From: JAPPLB01 sp965204095
GTDB lineage: Bacteria > Acidobacteriota > Terriglobia > Bryobacterales > UBA6623
Assembly: GCA_965204095.1 (NCBI GenBank)
Contig: OZ241991.1
Location: forward strand, 4,402,001-4,466,000
Direction of reading: 5' to 3'
DNA: 64,000 bases
Made by a program: the position numbers and the translations under genes. The notes under the pieces are model-generated. The model was not told where the DNA came from and made no database searches. It saw nothing but the letters and a program-made list of their open reading frames with translations. This document shows, in pieces, positions 42,656-50,912 of the stretch (the first letter of the stretch is position 1; each line of letters opens with the position of its first letter).

Positions 42656-44320
42656 CTATCCGGCGCCGTTCTCTTTGTATCCCTGTCCCCGCAGGACGCG
42701 GCCTGGACGGCTCCCCGTGTGCACGCCGTTGTCGAGAACCACTTCACCGTTAACGATTACATAAGGGATGCCTTCAGGATATTGCTGGGGATTTTCGAAC
42801 GTGGCCTTGTCGATGACCGTTTCCGGGTCGAACAGAGTGATGTCTGCCCAGTAACCTTCCTTGAGCCGCCCGCGATCGCTGATGTTGATTTTCTCAGCGT
42901 TCATGAGGGTCAGCTTGTGAATCGCCTCGGGGAGCTCCAGCGTGTTCAACTCGCGCACGTAGCGCCCGAGCACTCGAGGAAACGTCCCGTACCAACGCGG
43001 GTGCGGATGCATGCCGCGACGCGGGCCTTCCGGACTGATCGCTGCGCCGTCCGAGCCGACAGAGGTGAAGGGCTGCTGGAGCGCCAACTGCATGTCGTCT
43101 TCGGAGTGATGGAAATAGACGGTCCGCACACTGCCGTTTTCTTCGAGGAGCACGTCGAACAGCACATCGACCGGATCTCCGCCGCGCGCCTCGATCAACT
43201 CACTCATGCGCTTGCCAACGAAGGGCTTGTTCTTCTGCTGAGAAAACGACACGAGCAACATGCCTTCCCAGCCGCCCCCGGTCGCCAGATAGTGGTTATA
43301 CCAACCAGGAATGCCGTTCAGGATGTCCTGCTTCATGCGGGCTCGCAGCTTGGGATCGCGTAACCTCTTGAGCATTGCGTCGTTGCCGCCATCGTGCGCC
43401 CAGGGCGGGATGATTGCCCGCAGATTGTTTTGCCCCGCCGTGTAGGGATAGACGTGCGCCCGGATATCCAGCCCTGCCTGACGCGCCTCGTCGATCATGG
43501 CCACGATTTCCGACATGCGTCCCCACAAGGCCTTGTCGGCGATCTTCATGTGGATGATGTCCACGCGGATGTCCGCACCCCGGCCGACCTCGATCGCTTC
43601 GGCGATGGAGTCGAAGACGCCTTGACCCTCATCGCGAATGTGCGTGGAATAGATGCCGCCGTGTTCCGAGGCAACTTTCGCCAGCTTCACAAGTTGCTCC
43701 GTGGTGACGAGGCTCGACGGGGGCATTAGCAGCGAAGTAGACATGCCCAGCGCCCCTTGCTGCATGGCCTTGGCGATCTCGTGCCTCATATGCCCGATCT
43801 CTTCGTCAGTTGCGGGCGTCATAGCCAGCCCCTTGACAAAGCTCCAAACCTGGGTTTGACCCACGTACGATGCAATGTTTGTCGCCACGCCCCGTTCTTC
43901 CACGTGCGCGAAGTAGCCGCCGAGGGTTTCCCACTCCTGTTCGCCCGGGGGCAACGGCCCTTGGGACCCCCCTTCGCCCAGCACCATCGTGGTCACGCCT
44001 TGGCGGATCATGCTCTCGCAGTTCGGCTCGTCGAGCAGCGTGTGGTCCGAATGGTTGTGGATGTCGATGAAGCCCGGCGAGACGACGAGCCCGGTCGCGT
44101 CGATCCGGCGTTGGGCGCCGCTGTCGGTCAAGTCGCCGATTGCAGCGATCCTGGCGCCTGACACGCCGACGTCAAGCTGCTCCCCGGGAGCACCCGAGCC
44201 ATCGATCACGATCCCGTTTTCGAAGACCAGTTCAAAGGATGATTGATGTGCGCAGGAGCAAAGAAAGGCGCTGAGAACCGCTGGCCCCAGTCCGCGGACG
44301 AGTGTCTTGCGATATGACAT
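42656..44320 (-). CDS. N-acyl-D-amino-acid deacylase-like amidohydrolase, lipoprotein
   Basis: A 554-residue metal-dependent amidohydrolase. The N-terminal signal LSAFLCSC gives a likely lipid-modified Cys23, so it is anchored in the envelope. The metal-binding HNH lies at 88-90 within SPGFIDIHNHSD. The YSTHIRDEG, VDIIHMKI and GSDGAAISPEGPR motifs match the D-aminoacylase family, which removes acyl groups from D-amino acids such as those of peptidoglycan. The frame is open without a stop to 45286, but that extension covers antisense sequence of the glycosyltransferase operon and is not coding. Probably one unit with the DapA-like gene. Confidence 0.87.
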   Translation of the reverse strand: MSYRKTLVRGLGPAVLSAFLCSCAHQSSFELVFENGIVIDGSGAPGEQLDVGVSGARIAAIGDLTDSGAQRRIDATGLVVSPGFIDIHNHSDHTLLDEPNCESMIRQGVTTMVLGEGGSQGPLPPGEQEWETLGGYFAHVEERGVATNIASYVGQTQVWSFVKGLAMTPATDEEIGHMRHEIAKAMQQGALGMSTSLLMPPSSLVTTEQLVKLAKVASEHGGIYSTHIRDEGQGVFDSIAEAIEVGRGADIRVDIIHMKIADKALWGRMSEIVAMIDEARQAGLDIRAHVYPYTAGQNNLRAIIPPWAHDGGNDAMLKRLRDPKLRARMKQDILNGIPGWYNHYLATGGGWEGMLLVSFSQQKNKPFVGKRMSELIEARGGDPVDVLFDVLLEENGSVRTVYFHHSEDDMQLALQQPFTSVGSDGAAISPEGPRRGMHPHPRWYGTFPRVLGRYVRELNTLELPEAIHKLTLMNAEKINISDRGRLKEGYWADITLFDPETVIDKATFENPQQYPEGIPYVIVNGEVVLDNGVHTGSRPGRVLRGQGYKENGAG

Positions 44321-44590
44321 TGCCGCGCCATTGTAACGCGGTCGCGACCTTTTCGTTGGTAACGAACTCGTCGAAGATTCGGCTCCGGCCAAATGGCCTT
44401 TGCGCTCGATTGTCGTGCAGAAGCGTGGAATACGTGAACACCGGACGGAGCACCCTGTTGCTTGCGAGCATGCCCATAAAGAGCAGCCTCGATCCATCGG
44501 GTCCGGACGGCTCTTTTCGGCGCCAATGCAGGGAGCGTGAAGAGCTTCCACCGAGGGGAAGACAAGGCGGCATGTGGCATAATCGCGTGG

Positions 44591-45124
44591 GTGCGCCGGT
44601 TCCCATTCATGACGATGTTGGCCGCCGCGATATGCCTGTTTCCGGCTTGCCGGCCCGATGTCGTAGTTTCGCCGCCAGATACCGGCGAGCGCTACGTATC
44701 GCCGTTCCCGCGGCCGCTGGAGTCCTACGTCGAGATGGATCTCCCCGACGCCGCCCGCTCCATAGTCTCCGGGGTGAGCGATGATGTCGTCGATGGGTTT
44801 CGTTGGGCTGACCGTCGAGCCGTTCTGCGGTTCCACAGCATCCCGTATACCGGACTTCGATTTCACGCAGCGTTTGTGTTGCCCGAACTTCTGATGCAGC
44901 GTGTGGAAGCCGTCAGATTGCGGGTGATCATCGGTGGTGAGTTGGCGCGTGAGGCAGAGTACAGCGAGCCGGGCCGGCATGAGATCGAAAAGAAGCTTTC
45001 GCGGGGCGAGGTTACCTGGGAGCGCGAGACCGAAGTGATCCTCGAAATGGTCCTTCCCGAAGAGCACCGCCTGCCCAAGGCCGAAGCCCGCTATCCTCTC
45101 GCCGCTGCCGGTTTCCGGTTCTAG
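44591..45124 (+). CDS. Lipoprotein of unknown function, upstream of the GT-C gene
   Basis: A 177-residue exported protein. With the GTG start the signal reads RRFPFMTMLAAAICLFPAC, a good lipoprotein signal with Cys20; an ATG six codons later is the alternative. The mature part is about 155 residues and mostly beta (RVEAVRLRVIIGGELAREAEYSEPG), resembling a carbohydrate-binding or jelly-roll module, but no family is recognised. It ends 11 bp before the glycosyltransferase gene, so the two are probably co-transcribed and work together at the membrane. Confidence 0.65.
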   Translation: MRRFPFMTMLAAAICLFPACRPDVVVSPPDTGERYVSPFPRPLESYVEMDLPDAARSIVSGVSDDVVDGFRWADRRAVLRFHSIPYTGLRFHAAFVLPELLMQRVEAVRLRVIIGGELAREAEYSEPGRHEIEKKLSRGEVTWERETEVILEMVLPEEHRLPKAEARYPLAAAGFRF

Positions 45125-45135
45125 ATTCCTGTTCG

Positions 45136-47487
45136 ATGTCTTGGACCGCTTTACAGACACTGGCAAGCATCCTGTTCGGAGCCGGTCTGACGCTGCTGAC
45201 GGCCACGCTTCTCGGCCGCACTCTGCTCGCCCGTCTGTTCGGCGCAGAGCCGCTGCTGACCCGTGCTGAAGGCTGGGTTTTCTCACTTGCCACCGGTGCC
45301 GCGTTGCTGAGTCAAGGGATCTTCTTTCTGTGTGCGCTCGGGCTTGTTTACGAGGGAACCTTTCTGCTTGTCTCCGCCGCCGTCATCGGGGTGTGGTGGC
45401 GTTGGGGCCGAGGGCTTTCCGCATGCCCGCCGCCACGCCCGGAACAAGACGCCAGAATCTGGTGGTTTCTTCTCACGGCCGTCGCCGCGGCCTATGCGTA
45501 CATCTACGTTCCTCATGCCCTGGCTCCCGAAATCCAGGCGGACGCTGTCGGTTACCATCTCGGACTCGTCGGGCATACCTATCGAGCGCACGGCTTCCCC
45601 GGCATCACCACGAACATCTATGCGTTCCTCTCGCAAGGCGCCGAGATGCTCTTTCTATTCGCTTATGCGTTCGGACATCACACTGCCGCAAAACTATGCC
45701 ACTTCAGCCTCTTCGTCGCGACGCTCATCGCGATGGTCACGTTCGCACGGCGTTACCGCGTGGCCCGCGCGGGCGCGGTGGGCGCCGGCCTCTATCTCTG
45801 CGCGCCCGTAGTGGGTCCGGTCGCGACCAGCGCTTACAACGACTGCGCTCTGGTGTTTTTTGCCTTCATGGCCTTCTATGCCGCGATGATCTGGTGGCGT
45901 CAGCGCCAACCGGGCTGGCTGATTCTTCTCGGCATCTTCGGCGGCTTTTGTTTCTCCATCAAGTACACCGGAGTCTTCGCCATACCGATGCTGTTGGCCG
46001 TGGTCGGCTGGGGAACGTGGAGGCGTCTCGGAGACGGCCACAAAGCCCTCCGCCGGCTCGTACTCGTTGGTCTCGTGGCTTCGTTCTTCGTAGTCCCGTG
46101 GCTCGCGAAAAACACGATCACCGGCGGCAACCCGGTTGCCCCGTTCTTCAACAAGTACTTCCCGAACCCCTATGCGTCGGTGGCATGGGAAAAGGGATAT
46201 CGGAGCCTGCTCGCGGGTTATTCTCACGATCCGGAGGTCCGCCGCAGGAACCTGATCGCCGCGCCATTGGAAGTGACCGTTCGCGGTATTCACTTCCAGG
46301 GGCTGATCGGACCGGTCTTCCTGTTGGCGCCCCTGCTTCTGTTTGCTTGGAGACATCCGCTGGGGCGGCCTCTCATGGCAGCCACTGCCGTAGCCGTCAT
46401 ACCTTGGTTCTCGAATACGGGGACGCGTTTTTTACTCCCCTCTCTCGTTTTTGTCTCGATCGCGATGGGGCTGACTCTTTACCGATTGCCGCGCTATCTC
46501 TCGCTCGCCGCGGGTTGTGTCGTGCTTGCTTTCCACGGAGCCGCTTCTTGGCCCTCGCTGATTCCGAAGTGGCACTCGGAGGGCCTGTGGAAATTGCAGG
46601 GCGTCCCGTGGGCAGCGGCACTGCGTATCGAGCCGGAAGCGGAATACCTGCGGCGATGGGTTCCCTGGTATCGAACCGCAGAGTTCATCGCGAAACAAGG
46701 CGACGCCGAGACGCGCGTCCTCAGTCTCGAGCCGCTGCCGGAGGCCTACTTCCCGTCCCGTCTATGGGTCTCTTACCAGGGTGCACGGAACGAGGCCGTC
46801 ATGCGCATATTACTCACCGGAGCCGGATTGAATCACCGCTTCTGGCCATCTCGACGGGTCACAGCCGAGTGGCCCGGCCAGGATCTCAGCGGCCTGCGTA
46901 TTGAACAAAGGGGATCTCACGAGACAAGCGAGTGGAGCCTGTCGGAGATCCGCCTCTTTTTGGGGACACAAGAGTTCGTCCCTCAATCCGACTGGAAGAT
47001 TCGCGCCTGGCCGTTCCCATGGGGCGCCGTCCGGGCCTTTGACGGCAACCCGTGGACCCCCTGGATCACCTGGGAACCGGTGCAGCCGGACACCTTCATC
47101 GAAGCGGTATTTCCCCAAGCGTTGCCGCTGAACCGAGCGGTGATCATCCATCCCACCAACCAGCACTATTCGGAGTTTGCCTATTTTGGCAGGAATGCGC
47201 ATGGAGAATGGCGCCTGCTGGAGGCAACGTCCTCCGAAGAGTTTCTTCCGGTGCGTCTGGCTGAAGGACGAGCTTGGGCGGGTCAAGAACTGTACCGTCA
47301 GGGAATCGACTATCTCGTCGGCAACACTTCAGGGGACGGCTACAACATGATCGTGCCAGTGATCGAAAGCGACCCGTCCGCCTGGGGTCTTACAAAAGTC
47401 TTTGAGGACGGCCCTTTGCGGACCTACCGCGTTCTGGGGCCGGCGGTTGCTCGTTCTCACGACGGTGGTGCTTCCACAGAGCGTTGA
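45136..47487 (+). CDS. GT-C-type membrane glycosyltransferase with C-terminal discoidin-like domain
   Basis: A 783-residue protein. The first 480 residues form about 11-12 transmembrane helices; the first large loop after helix 4 contains the acidic EIQADAVGYHLG motif that in ArnT/PMT-like GT39/GT-C enzymes binds the lipid-linked sugar. The remaining 290 residues are soluble and periplasmic; FDGNPWTPWITWEPVQPD followed by TFIEAVFPQALPLNRAVII looks like an F5/8-type C (discoidin) carbohydrate-binding fold. It probably transfers a polyprenyl-linked sugar to an envelope acceptor. Acceptor and sugar are unknown. Confidence 0.78.
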   Translation: MSWTALQTLASILFGAGLTLLTATLLGRTLLARLFGAEPLLTRAEGWVFSLATGAALLSQGIFFLCALGLVYEGTFLLVSAAVIGVWWRWGRGLSACPPPRPEQDARIWWFLLTAVAAAYAYIYVPHALAPEIQADAVGYHLGLVGHTYRAHGFPGITTNIYAFLSQGAEMLFLFAYAFGHHTAAKLCHFSLFVATLIAMVTFARRYRVARAGAVGAGLYLCAPVVGPVATSAYNDCALVFFAFMAFYAAMIWWRQRQPGWLILLGIFGGFCFSIKYTGVFAIPMLLAVVGWGTWRRLGDGHKALRRLVLVGLVASFFVVPWLAKNTITGGNPVAPFFNKYFPNPYASVAWEKGYRSLLAGYSHDPEVRRRNLIAAPLEVTVRGIHFQGLIGPVFLLAPLLLFAWRHPLGRPLMAATAVAVIPWFSNTGTRFLLPSLVFVSIAMGLTLYRLPRYLSLAAGCVVLAFHGAASWPSLIPKWHSEGLWKLQGVPWAAALRIEPEAEYLRRWVPWYRTAEFIAKQGDAETRVLSLEPLPEAYFPSRLWVSYQGARNEAVMRILLTGAGLNHRFWPSRRVTAEWPGQDLSGLRIEQRGSHETSEWSLSEIRLFLGTQEFVPQSDWKIRAWPFPWGAVRAFDGNPWTPWITWEPVQPDTFIEAVFPQALPLNRAVIIHPTNQHYSEFAYFGRNAHGEWRLLEATSSEEFLPVRLAEGRAWAGQELYRQGIDYLVGNTSGDGYNMIVPVIESDPSAWGLTKVFEDGPLRTYRVLGPAVARSHDGGASTER

Positions 47488-47686
47488 CTCATCCTGTTTC
47501 TTGCATGAGCCATTCATCCCGGCTCCCAACGCGATCTGTAACTCCTGCTTCTGCCGGGTGTCTTGACTTCGGTGTGCCGTCCATCCCCAAGAATTAAGAT
47601 TTCCAGTGCAACTCCGCTTCGCCAAGGCATTGGTTCAGGCTTTTTCGCGGCACCAAGGCATGCAGGTTATTCTAGTTTGAGGGGGC

Positions 47687-49156
47687 ATGACCGCACGATC
47701 GATACTGGATCTACCGGGAATCAGAGAACTCCATTCTCGCAACCTGCTTTTCCCTGCTGCCGTCTTGCTGGCTGTCGTCGTTGTTCTGCTGCACGGAGCT
47801 TTCGCTCCGCCAGTTCAGGAGGAATCGGCGGAAGAGGCCACGAAAGCGGTTGGCCCTCCTCCCGCTTTCCGCCCGGACTATGAAAAGACTCCCCTTGCCT
47901 ATACGGCCGACTATTGGTTGCAGGTCGGCGAGCAGTGGCGTCCTCACATCATTTTGATCGGCAGCGACCCAACTCCAGCGATCGTCGTTGCTCCGCAGTT
48001 GGCCGTAAGCTCGGTCGAAACGGCAGATGATTTGATCGCCGAGGAGTTGGCTCTCAGCATTGCCGCCGGCGAAGCCAGGAGCGAGCCTGAGGGTGAATCC
48101 GGTGCAGACCATACGCTTGACGAAGAGAGCAACGGTCCACCGCTCCCCAGGCGTGACGAGACGCCCTATCGGCTGATCTCGGTGAATACGGATCATGAGG
48201 TCGCCGTCTTTGCTCTCGCGACCGCGACGCCTCCCGCCCCGCTGGCGGACTTGAACGAATTGCAGTCCGGCGCACACGCGGCCGCTCTCAGTCTGAATCC
48301 TGACGGCTCGTTACGGATCACTCCGGGTGTCGTGGTGTCAGCTCAAGGGGCCACGGACATTCCGGAACGGGGGAGATTGGTCGGTGAGACGCTGGACTTG
48401 GCAATTCCCTTTCCTGAAGAAACCCGCGTAGCAGCGATCGCCGATCTGGACGGCGGGCTCCTCGGAGTGGCTTTCGAAACCAAGGAAGGGTTGAAGATCA
48501 TCCCGGCCCACCGGGTCAGAGACATCGCTCGTAATGCCAACCAGGCGCAGCCGTGCGTGAGCATAACGACGCAAGATCTTGGCGAGCCGATGCGGAGGCT
48601 GTTAGGCGTGAGGGCAGGCGTATTCGTCGAGAATGTCAGAGAGGAAGCCTTCTTTCCGGAACCGTCGATTCGTGCCGGGGACATTATTCTTCGATGGGCG
48701 GGCGAGACCGTTCGTACCCGGGAGGTGTTCGAGAAATTGTATCGGGCGCAGGAGCCCGGGAGGCTCGTACGCTACTTGGTGCTGCGAGACGGACGTCGTG
48801 TTTCCGGAGCTACCCGGATGCCCGATCCGCTATGCCGTCCTGTGTCGCTGGGGATCGTCCCCTTCAAGAACATGGGGCTCGTTATGAAATGGGAAGGTGC
48901 GCCGACATCCGTCGGGATGCCCGCCGGCTGGAGGGTAATGAATGTAGTCGCCGGTTCCTCGGCGGAGACAGCCGGTCTGCAGCGTGATGATCTGATCGTC
49001 GCTGTCCAGGGCCGCACGCTGAGACCCGATTCCCGCCGCAATGCCCTGGAAAGGCTTGAACGAGGCTCCCAGCCCTCGGTTTTGACGGTCTCGCGGGAAG
49101 GACGATTGAAGCTCGTCACGATGCTGCGTGAACCGACTTCCAAATCGGGCAATTAA
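47687..49156 (+). CDS. Membrane-anchored degenerate HtrA-like protein with two PDZ domains
   Basis: A 489-residue protein. A single N-terminal helix (LLFPAAVLLAVVVVLLHG, residues 20-37) anchors it. A trypsin-like region (about 70-290) lacks the GNSGGP active-site serine motif; the corresponding place reads ADLDGGLLGVAF, so it is most likely inactive. Two PDZ domains follow (about 305-375 and 395-480; the latter with AETAGLQRDDLIVAVQGR). It probably works as a peptide-binding scaffold or sensor in the periplasm. The ClC channel gene begins 13 bp after its stop, suggesting a functional partnership. Confidence 0.75.
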   Translation: MTARSILDLPGIRELHSRNLLFPAAVLLAVVVVLLHGAFAPPVQEESAEEATKAVGPPPAFRPDYEKTPLAYTADYWLQVGEQWRPHIILIGSDPTPAIVVAPQLAVSSVETADDLIAEELALSIAAGEARSEPEGESGADHTLDEESNGPPLPRRDETPYRLISVNTDHEVAVFALATATPPAPLADLNELQSGAHAAALSLNPDGSLRITPGVVVSAQGATDIPERGRLVGETLDLAIPFPEETRVAAIADLDGGLLGVAFETKEGLKIIPAHRVRDIARNANQAQPCVSITTQDLGEPMRRLLGVRAGVFVENVREEAFFPEPSIRAGDIILRWAGETVRTREVFEKLYRAQEPGRLVRYLVLRDGRRVSGATRMPDPLCRPVSLGIVPFKNMGLVMKWEGAPTSVGMPAGWRVMNVVAGSSAETAGLQRDDLIVAVQGRTLRPDSRRNALERLERGSQPSVLTVSREGRLKLVTMLREPTSKSGN

Positions 49157-49169
49157 CAGCCGCAGGCGC

Positions 49170-50612
49170 ATGAGAAATCTGATCCGTCCCGCCTTCGAGC
49201 TGACCAAGAAGGTTCTTACACGCCTGCGCGCCATGGAGCGGATGGGGCGCCGTGTAATGCCGCGCGTTCCTGCTTGGGGGTGGGCGCTGATCTGGCTGCG
49301 CTCTTCGTTCCTGCCGTCACAGAACTACCTCATCATTCTGGCTGTCGTCGTCGGCATCCTGACAGGCTTCGGATCGGTGGGCTTCGTGATGGTGCTCTAC
49401 GCGATCGGCGACTTCGCCCGGGGTATGGCATCGACGGGATTGGGGATGTTCGGGCCCGCACAGCTTGTACTCTTGCCGGCACTCGGCGGGTTGATGGTAG
49501 GGCCGCTGATTCAACGATTCGCGAAAGAAGCCAAGGGTCACGGCGTGCCCGAAGTGATGACGGCATTAGCGACTCGAGGAGGCGTCATACGCACCCGCGT
49601 CGTGATGGTGAAAATCATCGCATCGTCGCTGACGATCGGATTCGGGGGGACTGCCGGCCGTGAAGGTCCGATGGTGCAGATCGGCGCGGCTCTGGGGTCC
49701 GCGATCGGCCAGTGGGCCCGCCTGACCGCCAGGAACATCCGGACCCTTGTGGCCTGCGGCGCCGCGGGCGGCGTGGCGGCTACCTTCAACGCGCCGATCG
49801 CCGGGGCCATTTTCGCAATGGAAGTCCTGGTGGGGCGTATTCAGACGGATTTTCTACTCGTTCTGCTGACTTCGCTAAGCTCCAGCATCATTGCAAGGCA
49901 CTATTTGGGAGACGACCCGGCGGTTCACGCGCCGGCGTATTACCTCATCAGTCCGGGGGAACTCCCGCTCTACTTCATCATGGGCATCGTGGTCGGTTTG
50001 GCAGCCGTTTTCTACGTGCGACTGCTCTACGCCAGCGAGGATTTCTTCGGCAAGTGGAACTTTCCAGAGTACTTGAAGCCGGCGGTGGGCGGGCTTGTGG
50101 TGGGGTTGATTCTGCGGTTCTTCCCCGAGGTTTACGGTTCCGGCTTCCCGGCCATCGAATCGGCGCTATGGACTCGCTATACGTGGAGTCTCCTGCTGTG
50201 TCTATTCGCGATGGAGATGCTGGCGAACTGCGCGACACTGGGTTCGGGCGGCTCGGGCGGCGTGTTCGCACCGGGGCTCTATATGGGCGCCATGCTAGGT
50301 GGCGCTTTCGGAGCCGTCGTCCACTTCGTTTATCCGGACTGGACGGCAACGTCAGGCGCCTATGCAATGGTTGGCATGGCGGCCTTCTTCGCGGCAGCGG
50401 CGAAAGCCCCCACGACCTCGATCCTGATTCTATTCGAGATGACCGGAGACTACCACATCATGCTTCCCTTGATGGCAGCGACGGTGGGCAGCGTGTATCT
50501 TTCCCACCGCTTGATGCCGTACAGCATCTATATCCTGAAGCTGAATCGGCGCGGGATTGCCTATCCCTACTCGGATGAAGAAGCCGATGCGGCACGACCG
50601 CGTGCGATGTAG
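49170..50612 (+). CDS. ClC-family chloride channel/antiporter
   Basis: A 480-residue ClC protein. GHGVPEVM stands in for the GSGIP selectivity motif, GREGPMVQIG includes the gating glutamate, and GSGGSGGVFAPGLYMGAMLGG is the third anion-pathway signature. No CBS domains follow. A 50-residue basic N-terminus precedes the first helix. GTG at 49128 would overlap the PDZ gene; the ATG at 49170 is chosen. The last helix is followed by a short cytoplasmic tail. Whether it is a channel or an H+/Cl- exchanger cannot be told without the proton glutamate alignment. Confidence 0.9.
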   Translation: MRNLIRPAFELTKKVLTRLRAMERMGRRVMPRVPAWGWALIWLRSSFLPSQNYLIILAVVVGILTGFGSVGFVMVLYAIGDFARGMASTGLGMFGPAQLVLLPALGGLMVGPLIQRFAKEAKGHGVPEVMTALATRGGVIRTRVVMVKIIASSLTIGFGGTAGREGPMVQIGAALGSAIGQWARLTARNIRTLVACGAAGGVAATFNAPIAGAIFAMEVLVGRIQTDFLLVLLTSLSSSIIARHYLGDDPAVHAPAYYLISPGELPLYFIMGIVVGLAAVFYVRLLYASEDFFGKWNFPEYLKPAVGGLVVGLILRFFPEVYGSGFPAIESALWTRYTWSLLLCLFAMEMLANCATLGSGGSGGVFAPGLYMGAMLGGAFGAVVHFVYPDWTATSGAYAMVGMAAFFAAAAKAPTTSILILFEMTGDYHIMLPLMAATVGSVYLSHRLMPYSIYILKLNRRGIAYPYSDEEADAARPRAM

Positions 50613-50724
50613 GTGCGACCGCCTGCGCTGGAATCTGGGGCGCAGAGCGGTAGATTGATGGCACTCTGTTCTCCACTGAAGGTTTCCGAAGGCTACAGAA
50701 GAACCGTTTGGAAGACGAAGGAAG

Positions 50725-50909
50725 CTAGCCTGCATTTCTCACCACCCGACGGCCGAAGCACGCCATACGGCCGCCAGGACTTCGTTGCGCTTGCTTGCCG
50801 TGCTCAACGTACGGTTCAAGTACGCCTGCGCGCGCCAAGCGGCTCGCGCCTCGTCCTGACGGCCCTCTCACGCACTTCGTCTCGCCACGTGGTGAGAAAT
50901 GCAGGCTAG
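50725..50909. repeat. Family-1 intergenic TIR element, short form, perfect ends (copy R18)
   Basis: This is the best-preserved copy: 185 bp, with a 21-bp perfect inverted repeat (50725-50745 and 50889-50909) beginning CTAGCCTGCATTTCTC. It includes the core GCTTGCTTGCCGTGCTCAAC and hairpin CGTAC-ggttcaa-GTACG. It lies between convergent genes, and the stop of thrC is 4 bp beyond it rather than inside. It is the last copy in the window. Confidence 0.95.
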
Positions 50910-50912
50910 CAA

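Noticed and set aside
44321..45286. N-terminal extension of the D-aminoacylase frame, giving an 876-residue product
   Set aside because: The extension is antisense to the lipoprotein and glycosyltransferase genes, has no recognisable domain, and precedes a normal lipoprotein signal at 44320.
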